This document shows, in pieces, positions 8,609 to 15,442 of a stretch of 16,901 nt of DNA. The stretch is from the NCBI GenBank assembly GCA_964589725.1, contig CAZPUJ010000498.1, positions 1 through 16,901 of the forward strand, written 5' to 3'. The stretch is from CAYSHJ01 sp964589725. GTDB taxonomy: Bacteria > Planctomycetota > Planctomycetia > Planctomycetales > Planctomycetaceae. Each line of letters begins with the position of its first letter. Within the stretch, counting starts at the first letter, position 1. The position numbers and the translations under genes are program-made. The notes below the pieces were generated by a model that did no database searches, was not told the DNA's origin, and worked only from the letters and a program-made list of their open reading frames with translations.

Positions 8609-9964
8609 CTACCCCACGGCGGTGATGAGAGCGTCGATCTGACTCTTCGTTCGCGTCTCCGTCACAGCGATCAGTAGCCAGTCGATTGCGGACGTGCCAT
8701 ATTCGGCAGCGAGCGTTGGAAAGCGACTGAGCGTGGGGCCGATGTCGAAGCCAATGGATCGAGCGCGGCGAGCGACCTCGTCCGCTCCGTCACGGCAGCG
8801 GATCACGAACTCTTTGAAGAACGGACGATCGAACGCCAGCTCGATGCCGGGGATCGACGTCAGTTGCAGTGCGGCGTAGTGAGCTTTCTGGCAACTCAGT
8901 GCGGCGACCTCGCGCAGTCCTTGCGGGCCGAGCAGCGAGAGGTAGACGGTCGCTCGCAGCGCGAGCAGTCCTTGGTTCGTACAGATGTTGCTCGTCGCAC
9001 GATCGCGACGGATGTGCTGTTCGCGCGTCGCTAGCGTGAGCACGAAACAGCGGCGACCTTCGCGATCGACGGTTTCTCCCACTAACCGGCCGGGCATCTG
9101 CCGAACGAATTCTTGCCGACAGGTCATGATGCCGAGATACGGCCCGCCATACTGCAACGGGATGCCGAGCGATTGTCCTTCGGCGACGGCGATGTCGGCT
9201 CCGACTTCGGCCGGACGTTGCAGAATACCCAAGCTGATCGGATCAAACACGCTGATCGCCAACGCGCCGCGGTGATGAGCCGCGTCAAAGAGGGCTTTGG
9301 CCTCTTCGAGGCCGCCAAAGAAATTCGGCTGTTGCACGACGACGCAAGCCGTCCGCTCGTCGATCATCCGCGCGACGTCATTCGGATCGGCAAAGCCGCG
9401 CGGCGTCGGCACGACGACGACATCGCAGTCGAGGTGCCGCACGTACGTCGTCAGCGTGTCGCGATACTCCGGATGGACTGAGCCGAGCACAACAACCTTC
9501 TGACGTCGGTGCGTAATCCGCTGAGCCATTAGCACCGCTTCGACGACAGCCGTTCCGCCTTCGTAAAGGCTCGCGTTCGACACATCCATGCCGGTGAGTT
9601 GGCAGATCAGCGTTTGGTATTCGAAGAATGCCTGCAAGCTCCCTTGGCTGGCTTCGGCCTGATACGGCGTGTAGGCCGTGTAAAACTCGCCGCGGCCGGC
9701 GATGGCATCGACAGCGGCGGGGATGAAGTGGTCATAGATGCCCCCGCCCAGGAAGCAGGTCCGCGCGCCCGCACCCAAGTTACGGCCGGCCAACTCCCGC
9801 AGATGCGATTCCAATTCGAGTTCACTCATCGGCGGCGGCAATTGAAGCAGCCGGTTCAGCCGCAGCTCGCTCGGGACTTGATCGAACAGCTCATCGACCG
9901 AGCTGGCGCCGACGACCTTCAGCATCTCGCGCTGTTGCTCGGCAGTGTTGAAGAGGTATGCCAC
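8609..9964 (-). CDS. gcvPA: Glycine dehydrogenase (decarboxylating) subunit 1, P-protein alpha part (451 aa)
   Basis: This is the partner subunit of GcvPB. Family segments are visible: FLGGGIYDHFIPAAVDAI (71-88), FYTAYTPYQAEASQGSLQAF (93-112), NASLYEGGTAVVEAVLMA (129-146), GQSLGIPLQYGGPYLGIMTC and ATREQHIRRDRATSNICTNQ. The length matches subunit 1 of split P-proteins. The start is the GTG at 9964 (first residues MAYLFNTAEQQ), which agrees with the family N-terminus and has GGAGG 5 nt upstream. A 143-bp spacer separates it from gcvH, wider than the other gaps in this run, and contains a hairpin that might adjust relative expression or be a dispersed repeat. Confidence 0.97.
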   Translation of the reverse strand: MAYLFNTAEQQREMLKVVGASSVDELFDQVPSELRLNRLLQLPPPMSELELESHLRELAGRNLGAGARTCFLGGGIYDHFIPAAVDAIAGRGEFYTAYTPYQAEASQGSLQAFFEYQTLICQLTGMDVSNASLYEGGTAVVEAVLMAQRITHRRQKVVVLGSVHPEYRDTLTTYVRHLDCDVVVVPTPRGFADPNDVARMIDERTACVVVQQPNFFGGLEEAKALFDAAHHRGALAISVFDPISLGILQRPAEVGADIAVAEGQSLGIPLQYGGPYLGIMTCRQEFVRQMPGRLVGETVDREGRRCFVLTLATREQHIRRDRATSNICTNQGLLALRATVYLSLLGPQGLREVAALSCQKAHYAALQLTSIPGIELAFDRPFFKEFVIRCRDGADEVARRARSIGFDIGPTLSRFPTLAAEYGTSAIDWLLIAVTETRTKSQIDALITAVG

Positions 9965-9969
9965 ACCAG

Positions 9970-9974
9970 CCTCC
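9970..9974 (-). promoter_or_regulatory. Ribosome binding site of gcvPA
   Basis: GGAGG on the minus strand, 5 nt before the GTG at 9964, fixes the non-ATG start of gcvPA. Confidence 0.7.
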
Positions 9975-9984
9975 GTTTGAGTGG

Positions 9985-10003
9985 GGCACGCTGTCGACGT
10001 GCC
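9985..10003. repeat. Small hairpin in the gcvH-gcvPA spacer
   Basis: GGCACG (9985-9990) and CGTGCC (9998-10003) pair around a 7-nt loop. The stem extends to 8 bp with one mismatch (GGGGCACG against CGTGCCTC). It sits 11 bp upstream of the gcvPA ribosome binding site. It could be an mRNA stability or translation element, or one copy of a dispersed GC-rich repeat. No second copy was seen in the window. Confidence 0.4.
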
Positions 10004-10107
10004 TCACGCACCACGCGGAAAAGTTGTCAAGGATCGTCGCTGAATTTCGCAAGCTTCTAGTAGGACGTCGATCGGCTCAATTCTTGCCATTCAACGACTG
10101 CGGCCTC

Positions 10108-10491
10108 TCAGTGCCCCGCCGCGCATTCCTTTTGGTAGGTCGCCTGATCCATCAGCTTGCCAGCCTCAGTCGGATTGCTCAGGCGAATCTTCATCAGCCA
10201 ACCGCGACCGAACGGATCTTGCGACAAAGCGTCCAGATCATTGGACAAGTTGACGTTCACTTCGACAACCTCACCGGAGATCGGCGCGTACAAATCGCTG
10301 ACCGCTTTCACGCTTTCAACCTCACCGAATACATCTCCGGCCGTCAGCATTCGGCCGACTTTAGGCAAGTCGATATAGACCAAGTCTGTCAATTCCTTCA
10401 CGGCGAAGTCAGTGATGCCGATCGTGCCCACGTCGCCGGCGACGTGCAGCCATTCGTGCGTCTTTGCGTATCTCAGCGAGCTGAGATCCAT
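10108..10491 (-). CDS. gcvH: Glycine cleavage system H protein (127 aa)
   Basis: GcvH is the lipoyl carrier of the glycine cleavage system. It shows YAKTHEWLHV (8-17), VGTIGITDFAVKELTDLVYI (21-40) and the lipoylation site FGEVESVKAVSDLYAPISGE (55-74) with the acceptor lysine at Lys62. Length is normal. The ATG at 10491 has AGGAGG 5 nt upstream, the strongest ribosome binding site in the window, fitting the high level usually needed for the H carrier. It follows rpiB by 29 bp. In many bacteria gcvT stands directly before gcvH; here that position is taken by rpiB. Confidence 0.98.
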   Translation of the reverse strand: MDLSSLRYAKTHEWLHVAGDVGTIGITDFAVKELTDLVYIDLPKVGRMLTAGDVFGEVESVKAVSDLYAPISGEVVEVNVNLSNDLDALSQDPFGRGWLMKIRLSNPTEAGKLMDQATYQKECAAGH

Positions 10492-10496
10492 GCTGC

Positions 10497-10502
10497 CCTC
10501 CT
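10497..10502 (-). promoter_or_regulatory. Strong ribosome binding site of gcvH
   Basis: Full AGGAGG on the minus strand, 5 nt upstream of the gcvH ATG (10491). It is the best match to the anti-Shine-Dalgarno sequence seen in this window. Confidence 0.75.
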
Positions 10503-10520
10503 GATGTTGGCGAACCGATT

Positions 10521-10979
10521 TTATGTCTTCTCGACCTGAAACCCAGTCACATTCTGTTCGATTTTTTCAAGTCGCCGCGCGTGGCGGCCCCCTTCAAATT
10601 GCGTCTTCACCCAAATCTCGACCATGCGGTTGATCAGATGCTCGCCGAGCAAATCGGCCGAAAGGCACATGACGTTGGCGTCGTTGTGGCGGCGGCTCAT
10701 TTCGGCGGTCAGGTCGTCATGGCACGGAGCGGCTCGCACGCCGGAATAGCGGTTGGCGGCGATGCACATGCCGATGCCGGTGCCGCAGATCAAGATGCCG
10801 CGGTCCGCTTCGTTGCTCACCACGGCGGCAGCCACTTTCGCGGCGTAGTCCGGGTAATCGACGCTCTCCGTCGAGGCCGGGCCGAGGTCAAGGGCTTCGT
10901 GTCCGAGGTCCGCCAGTTGACGCACGATCTTCTGCTTCACGTTGACTCCGCGATGGTCACTGGCGACGGCGATTTTCAT
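10521..10979 (-). CDS. rpiB: Ribose-5-phosphate isomerase B / LacAB-RpiB family sugar-phosphate isomerase (152 aa)
   Basis: RpiB interconverts ribose 5-phosphate and ribulose 5-phosphate. The family hallmarks are present: MKIAVASDHRG (Asp8-His9), GILICGTGIGMCIAANRYSG (61-80) with the catalytic Cys65, VRAAPCHD, and EMSRRHNDANVMCLSADLLG (93-112) with His98-Asn99. Length (about 150) is standard. I placed the start at the ATG at 10979 because MKIAVASDH is the conserved N-terminus; an in-frame ATG at 11012 would add 11 non-conserved residues. No clear ribosome binding site precedes 10979. It lies between the YrdC-phosphatase fusion (89 bp upstream) and gcvH. In Bacillus the rpiB homologue ywlF follows ywlC and ywlE, so this neighbourhood is an old association. 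Confidence 0.93.
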   Translation of the reverse strand: MKIAVASDHRGVNVKQKIVRQLADLGHEALDLGPASTESVDYPDYAAKVAAAVVSNEADRGILICGTGIGMCIAANRYSGVRAAPCHDDLTAEMSRRHNDANVMCLSADLLGEHLINRMVEIWVKTQFEGGRHARRLEKIEQNVTGFQVEKT

Positions 10980-11068
10980 AGTCTTGGTTCTGTGAATGAC
11001 TGAGGGTTTCATTTTACCGGATGACGCTGAAGGTGCGGCTCTGTCCGCCTAAAGGTGGCAATCCAACA

Positions 11069-12172
11069 TCACAACACTTCATCGAGGATCTTTGCGAGAT
11101 GCTTTTCAATGCTGGCAGCACAGGCGGCGTATTCGTCTCGGCCGCCGCCGATCGGGTCTGAGATGTCAGTACCGTCGCGCGACAACAACTGCACGCGGTC
11201 GGCCGTTTCCGGGTGATGCTCCAAAATCCAATTTCGGTGATGTTGCGTCATGGTGTAACACCGATCCGATTGCTCGATAAGTCGTTCGCTCATCGGCTGA
11301 CTGGCGTGCGACCGCAAGTCGATGCCGCGCCGGCGCATCATCTCGACCGATTCAGGACTGGCCGGAAGCCCGTAATCCGCCGCGAGCCCCGCCGACGCCA
11401 CGAGAAATCCACGCTGAATCAAATCCGGCACCGAGCATTTCAGTCGCTCCGACAGCATCTGCCGACACAGGGCCTCGGCCATCGGACTGCGACAAGTATT
11501 GCCAGTGCAGACAAACACGAGAAGCTCGCACGCAGCCAACTGAAGCCGATTTCGATCTATGATTCCTTCGTGAACAACACTCCACCCCTGCGAGTCCACA
11601 CGCACCACCGACGCGCGGCCTCCGCCGGACGAGAGGCCTTCGTGAATGATCAAGCTGACGTCCCGCCATTCCGGCTGGTCGAACTGCTCAGACCTCGGCA
11701 GACCTTCGAGTTCACGCAAAACCAACGGACCGCGTGTCAACTTAGCGACTTCGCTCAGAACGGGATGACTGGAAACTCGTACGGACAGGTCGCCATCGGC
11801 CAGCAACGCGTTCCGAGTCCCTTCCGGCAACGCTTGCAAGAACCCATTGGCTGATGTCGCCGCCGCTCGCAGCGCCAGCGGCCCGGGCCAACACCGTCGA
11901 GCGAACCGCCGGCCGACCTTCGGCAAATGCGGCAAAAAATCGACTGCCTCCTCGTCGCCTCGCAACAACAACGTAACGGCGGGAGCGACGTTGGTCGCTG
12001 GCCCAGAATGGATGAGTCGCGCGACAGCGGTTTCGGAAAGTGCCGCTGCCGCGAGCACACTTCCAGCCTCCGACGGAAGTCCGACAAGTTCCTCGGCTAC
12101 CAAACGCTGGACGGCGCGATACACAACATCCCGTCGATCCGTGACTTCGCGCAGTTCGACGACCTCCGGCAT
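11069..12172 (-). CDS. Fusion of a degenerate YrdC/Sua5-like domain to a protein-arginine-phosphatase (YwlE-type LMW-PTP) domain (367 aa)
   Basis: Residues about 15-205 follow the YrdC/Sua5 plan: EELVGLPSEAGSVLAAA at the place of the PTxTxYGL motif, RRCWPGPLALRA (92-103) at WPGPLTL, then LSVRVSSHP, GPLVLRELEG in place of PLxxPSANxSG, and SLIIHEGLSSGGGRASVVRV. The catalytic-site motifs (PTxTxYGL, KxRxxxxPL, SAN) are eroded. Residues about 216-367 are an intact low-molecular-weight phosphatase: VFVCTGNTCRSPMAEAL with nucleophile Cys222 and Arg228, YTMTQHHR, and the general-acid loop DISDPIGGGRDEY (Asp339). Thr226 inside the C-T-G-N-T loop is the residue that marks arginine phosphatases (YwlE) against tyrosine phosphatases. 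GAGGAG lies 10 nt before the ATG. The phosphatase assignment is firm; the YrdC half as a non-catalytic regulator is inferred. Confidence 0.88.
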   Translation of the reverse strand: MPEVVELREVTDRRDVVYRAVQRLVAEELVGLPSEAGSVLAAAALSETAVARLIHSGPATNVAPAVTLLLRGDEEAVDFLPHLPKVGRRFARRCWPGPLALRAAATSANGFLQALPEGTRNALLADGDLSVRVSSHPVLSEVAKLTRGPLVLRELEGLPRSEQFDQPEWRDVSLIIHEGLSSGGGRASVVRVDSQGWSVVHEGIIDRNRLQLAACELLVFVCTGNTCRSPMAEALCRQMLSERLKCSVPDLIQRGFLVASAGLAADYGLPASPESVEMMRRRGIDLRSHASQPMSERLIEQSDRCYTMTQHHRNWILEHHPETADRVQLLSRDGTDISDPIGGGRDEYAACAASIEKHLAKILDEVL

Positions 12173-12557
12173 TGTCTCGACGCTCCTCGACCAGAAAACG
12201 CCCGTCGAGTGCCAACGGACCCAAAGAATCGGGGCCGAACACGACCGGCGCGGGCGAATATAGTGGTCTCAAGAAGGGCCTTCAAGGAGCGAGAATCTCG
12301 ACTGGCAGACGACCGGGCTGGCGAAACAGACCTTCACCTTGGGTGAAAATTCCTGCAGGCTTCTGTAGAACTCCTTTCGAAATTCAGTTTGGTTCGACAT
12401 GGCTGAACGCCGGAATCCACACTGATGCTGGCGATTCAACCTCATTTCAGCCGGACAACCCGCCTCGATGGCGAACCGCGATTGAGCCTGCAGGGAGCCT
12501 ATCATTCGGACGCTTGACCAGTCCTGTCACCGGGATGACGACCTTCGCAACTTTGCC
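12173..12557. other. Divergent intergenic region (385 bp)
   Basis: This stretch separates the minus-strand YrdC-phosphatase/rpiB/gcv run from the plus-strand methyltransferase, so it should carry both promoters. I found no good sigma-70 pair: TTGACC near 12517 has no matching -10. A minus-strand ORF of 43 codons (12269-12400, beginning MSNQTEFRKEFYRSLQEF) is possible but lacks a ribosome binding site and uses AGA and AT-ending codons unlike its neighbours; I rate it about 0.2. No glycine riboswitch-like structure was recognised, though I cannot fold the sequence. Confidence 0.5.
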
Positions 12558-13322
12558 ATGACGCCACTTGAGCCACCACGTCTCGATCGCCCTCCGTTTT
12601 CCAAACGGGCGTTTCGACGGATCGTCGAATTTCGCGGCTTTCAGCGGCTGCCGTTGCATCAGTACCGCAACCACGTGCGGCAACTCTACGACGGCCCGGC
12701 GGGCGCGTGGTTGCTCTTCGCCAGTTTGCTGTCGATGCACCAACCGTTGATGGGGCGCATGCTCAAGAAGCGGAATTTCGACCTCGGCCGCTTTCAGAGC
12801 ATTCTGGATGTCGGCTCCGGGGCTGGACAAATCCTAGGACATTTGCTGAAACACACACATCCAAGAGTGGAAATCGTGGCCTGTGATCTCTCGCCGCAGA
12901 TGCTCCGCCGAGCCAGACAGTCGATGGGCATGCGACGCTCGGGGATGCAGCAACGGCCTCGCTTTGTCGCAGCCGATGTCGCTCGTCTCCCCTTTGCGGA
13001 TGAGGCCTTTGACTGCGTCACCTGTGGATACGTGCTCGAGTATCTCCCCGATCCATTACCGGGATTGGCCGAGCTGCGCAGAGTTCTCAAGCCGGGCGGC
13101 AGTCTGTTGCTGGCCGCGACCGAAGATACGTTCACTGGATTTCTCAATGGCCGCATGTGGAGCTGCCGCACATTTAACCGTGATGAACTGCGGCAGGCCT
13201 GTCAGCTCGTGGGACTCCCTTGGAACCGCCAAATGTGGTTCACGCGACTGCACGAATTCTGCAAACTAGGCGGCATCTTGGTCGAGGCCCGGAAAGCGAC
13301 GAATGGCGTAGCAAGCCATTAG
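12558..13322 (+). CDS. Class I SAM-dependent methyltransferase (254 aa), substrate unknown
   Basis: A Methyltransf_11-type Rossmann domain starts near residue 80. Motif I is ILDVGSGAGQILGHLL (82-97), the acidic ribose-binding residue is Asp110 in VACDLSPQMLRRAR, and Asp140 in VAADVARLPFADEAFD contacts adenine. The post-motif VLEYLPDPLPGLAELRRVLK and LKPGGSLLLA complete the fold. The N-terminal 75 residues (including YRNHVRQLYDGPAG and a hydrophobic ASLLSMHQPLMGRML) and the C-terminal 60 residues probably hold the acceptor site; they suggest a small-molecule, lipid or quinone-type acceptor, but nothing identifies it. This is the only complete plus-strand gene here. It overlaps the convergent phosphatase gene by 4 bp at the stops. 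Confidence 0.9.
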   Translation: MTPLEPPRLDRPPFSKRAFRRIVEFRGFQRLPLHQYRNHVRQLYDGPAGAWLLFASLLSMHQPLMGRMLKKRNFDLGRFQSILDVGSGAGQILGHLLKHTHPRVEIVACDLSPQMLRRARQSMGMRRSGMQQRPRFVAADVARLPFADEAFDCVTCGYVLEYLPDPLPGLAELRRVLKPGGSLLLAATEDTFTGFLNGRMWSCRTFNRDELRQACQLVGLPWNRQMWFTRLHEFCKLGGILVEARKATNGVASH

Positions 13323-14245
13323 TCCGCATAGCGGTTTGGTGACCATCCCTGCGCCACGGCGCAGAGCGTCTTGAGCGTTTCGCGTTCCGCGCTGCACGCG
13401 ACGATGCGCGGCAAGCGGAGCATGTTCGCACGCTCGTCCAGCCACAACTCACCGAAGTGAACTGACTCGCCCGTGTCGGTCCAGACGGCGTCGCCACCCA
13501 AGATGCGAGCCAAATGTAGCGACACCGGAAAGTCATAAATGTTCGGGGAGTGAATCAGCGAGCCAGCGAACTCGCCCGTCGCCAGCAGCGGATAAATGCT
13601 GCCGAGCGTGTCGTCGGCAGCAACGCCATTCAACCCCGCCTGCGTGACGGCGGTCGCTCGTTCGGCATCACCCTGCTGAAAGCCGATCAGATAGATGTTT
13701 TTCGATCGCGACCGAGTCGCCGCGTTCACCGGTGTGATCGAGTCCAAGACTGAGCGAGCCGCCCGACTTGGATCATCGGCTCCGCAGACGATCCGCGAAC
13801 CGATCGCCTCGACCCACGTCCCCTGCGCACCCGTTTCCGGAACGAACACCAGAGAGTAATGCAGCGTCCGACGATCTCGCAGGTGCAGCATCACCGCGTA
13901 GCCGTCACCGGTCTTGTCGCGATACTGCTTCGTCCCGTCGATCGGGTCGAGCGCGATCGTGAACTCCGACTCACTGGCGAATCGCCCCAGGTCTCCACTC
14001 GTCTCTTCCGCTTGAAGACAACATTCTCGAAACAACGGCGACCGATCTCGCAGTGCGGCGATGAGCAGTTCTTGCACCGTCAAGTCGGCCAGCGTCAGCG
14101 CGTCGGTGTTCGCGTTGCCCGACGACTTGCTCGATAACGCGACATTGAACTTCCTCAGACCGCGAGCGAGCCCCCCCGCCCACCGCAACACCTCCGGCAT
14201 GTGCAACGACAACGCGGCAGTTAGTTCTGACAGATTCAATGACAT
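13319..14245 (-). CDS. Inositol-monophosphatase-family phosphatase, possibly 3'(2'),5'-bisphosphate nucleotidase (308 aa)
   Basis: This is a Mg-dependent, Li-sensitive-type phosphatase. Metal-binding features are Glu80-Glu81 (LQAEETSGD), the family signature ALDPIDGTKQYRDKTGDGYA (98-117; Asp100, Asp103) and the second acidic site NIYDFPVSLHLARILGGDAV (235-254; Asp238). The DPIDGTKQYRDKTGDGYAV form resembles eukaryotic-type HAL2/CysQ nucleotidases that hydrolyse PAP, as much as true inositol monophosphatases, so the substrate is undecided. I set the start at the ATG at 14245 (MSLNLSEL), with AAGGA 8 nt upstream. Extension to 14455 runs through the palindromic repeat and is not real protein. 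The stop overlaps the methyltransferase stop by 4 bp. Confidence 0.88.
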   Translation of the reverse strand: MSLNLSELTAALSLHMPEVLRWAGGLARGLRKFNVALSSKSSGNANTDALTLADLTVQELLIAALRDRSPLFRECCLQAEETSGDLGRFASESEFTIALDPIDGTKQYRDKTGDGYAVMLHLRDRRTLHYSLVFVPETGAQGTWVEAIGSRIVCGADDPSRAARSVLDSITPVNAATRSRSKNIYLIGFQQGDAERATAVTQAGLNGVAADDTLGSIYPLLATGEFAGSLIHSPNIYDFPVSLHLARILGGDAVWTDTGESVHFGELWLDERANMLRLPRIVACSAERETLKTLCAVAQGWSPNRYAD

Positions 14246-14302
14246 GAGCGGATCCTTTGCGAAATTTTTTGTCTGTAGTTCTCTAACCCAGAATCCGTAA
14301 CA

Positions 14303-14315
14303 CGGGCTTCGCCCG
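14303..14315. repeat. Short GC hairpin beside the REP-like pair
   Basis: CGGGC-TTC-GCCCG is a perfect 5-bp stem with a 3-nt loop, placed 9 bp from the left REP-like arm. It may be part of the same dispersed element or its flank. Confidence 0.4.
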
Positions 14316-14324
14316 CAACCGAAC

Positions 14325-14434
14325 TCCCTCGCCCCCGCATCGGGGGAGAGGGCTGGGGTGAGGGGGATTCGTGGGCCGGTGGAGCGTTCGGCCCCCTCAC
14401 CCTGCCCCTCTCCCCCGATGCGGGGGAGAGGGGA
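14325..14434. repeat. Head-to-head pair of REP-like palindromic repeats
   Basis: Left unit 14325-14366 and right unit 14391-14434 are near-exact reverse complements (about 40 bp each) around a 24-bp centre. Each unit also contains its own palindrome: GCCCCCGCATCGGGGGAGAG on the left, and CCTCTCCCCCGATGCGGGGG plus AGAGG on the right. The unit ends in a GGTGAGGGGG motif. This is the layout of a BIME/REP doublet. It occupies the gap between the phosphatase gene (start 14245) and the end of the ATP-grasp gene (14475), where it could act as a transcript-end structure. A third, shorter copy lies at 15212-15249. Confidence 0.85.
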
Positions 14435-14474
14435 CAAATTGCGTGCACCGCGCACATAATTTACAAGCGCATCC

Positions 14475-15428
14475 CTAACCCCCAGCCCCTTGCTTGCCGC
14501 TCGCCTGAATCACCAACCGCGCGACATCCATCTCCGTCACTCGCTGAAACGCCCGCCAGCCGGGCACGGCGTTGACCTCAATAACGAAGCCGCGTCCTTC
14601 GCGATCGTACAAGATGTCAACGCCGGCGAATCGAGCTCCCGTCGCGGCAGCCGCTCGCAAGGCCCACTCGGCTTCGGTGCCGGTGACGACATGCGGCGCC
14701 CCCCTCCCCTCGCGAGATACATTCGTCCGAAAATCGTTCTCCGAAACTCGCCGCATTCCGCCGAGCACCCGACCGTCCAACACGAGCACTCGAATATCAA
14801 ACCCCAAATGATCGACGAACCGTTGCAGGTACAAGACCGCTTGCAGCCGTTCGAGCGTCCGAAACGTCCGCAACGCGAGGTCCGGATCGCTGACTCGCAG
14901 AATGCCGCGCCCTTCGGATCCGAAGATCGGCTTTACTACAACGTCGCCACCAAACTCCTCGAACGCCGCGAGCGCGTCATCCGAGTTTTCGCACACGGCC
15001 GTCGCCGGCACCGGCAAGCCGGCCGCTTCCAGCCGAGCGGTCGTCAAATATTTATCCACCGCGCACTCAATCGCCTTTGGCGAATTAAGCACACACACGC
15101 CGCTCGCCTCCAGCCGAGCCAACGCATCCATCCGAAAGACGACTTGTTCGAGCGACCCCGGCGGCATCGTCCGAATGATGACCGCATCAAATTTCGTGAG
15201 GTCCGTGTCCGGTCCCCTCTCCCCCTGGGAGAGGGCTATGGTGAGGGAGCCAACTGTCGTTCGACGTCGTTCTTCTCGCACGTTCGACTCGCCCGCGGGC
15301 CGTTGTCCACAGCTCGCCACGATGCGCGGAAACTCTAGCCGCAGGACATCATGCCCCATCTCGCTCCCGGCTCGCTGCAACTCGCAGACGTACCAGCTTC
15401 CTGCATTTCCCAGCACGCCAATTCGCAC
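14475..15428 (-). CDS. ATP-grasp ligase beside mch, probably H4MPT-related (317 aa, carries a repeat-derived insert)
   Basis: This is a RimK/MptN-like ATP-grasp enzyme, expected to join an amino acid or acid to an amine using ATP. Seen are the N-terminal MRIGVLGNAGSWYVCELQRA, FDAVIIRTMPPGSLEQVVFR (80-99), DKYLTTARLEAAGLPVPAT, the ATP-lysine loop GDVVVKPIFGSEGRGI (161-176; Lys166), LQRFVDHLGFDIRVLVL, and the metal-binding end GVDILYD (Asp271) and FVIEVNAVPGWRAFQ (Glu284, Asn286). It starts at GTG 15428, 14 bp after the mch stop, with GAGGGA upstream. ATP-grasp genes beside mch in methylotrophs and planctomycetes have been linked to tetrahydromethanopterin synthesis or modification; the exact substrate is not shown by the sequence. 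Residues about 40-75 do not fit the fold and include a translated REP-like repeat. Confidence 0.88.
   Translation of the reverse strand: MRIGVLGNAGSWYVCELQRAGSEMGHDVLRLEFPRIVASCGQRPAGESNVREERRRTTVGSLTIALSQGERGPDTDLTKFDAVIIRTMPPGSLEQVVFRMDALARLEASGVCVLNSPKAIECAVDKYLTTARLEAAGLPVPATAVCENSDDALAAFEEFGGDVVVKPIFGSEGRGILRVSDPDLALRTFRTLERLQAVLYLQRFVDHLGFDIRVLVLDGRVLGGMRRVSENDFRTNVSREGRGAPHVVTGTEAEWALRAAAATGARFAGVDILYDREGRGFVIEVNAVPGWRAFQRVTEMDVARLVIQASGKQGAGG
15212..15249 (-). repeat. Third REP-like repeat copy, inside the ATP-grasp coding region
   Basis: The plus strand reads TCCCCTCTCCCCCTGGGAGA then GGGCTATGGTGAGGGAGC. It matches the left unit at 14325-14366 except for a shortened loop and two changes near GGCT. 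In the gene it is in frame and encodes GSLTIALSQGERGP (residues 60-73). It keeps the CCCTCTCC/GGGAGAGGG palindrome. Confidence 0.8.
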
Positions 15429-15442
15429 AATGTCCCTCGTTG

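Noticed and set aside
11047..11060. Tiny inverted repeat CCGCCT-AA-AGGTGG between the fusion gene and rpiB
   Set aside because: The stem is 6 bp with a G-U pair and a 2-nt loop; too weak to call a terminator.
11069..12172. Annotation as threonylcarbamoyl-AMP synthase or as a tyrosine phosphatase
   Set aside because: The YrdC catalytic motifs are missing, and Thr226 in the phosphatase loop favours phosphoarginine over phosphotyrosine.
14246..14455. Upstream extension of the inositol-monophosphatase-family gene to an ATG at 14455
   Set aside because: The extra 70 residues translate the REP-like doublet; the ATG at 14245 has a ribosome binding site and the family start.
14490..15338. Plus-strand frame of about 282 codons
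   Set aside because: It is antisense to the ATP-grasp gene and has composition typical of the complement of a GC-rich gene.
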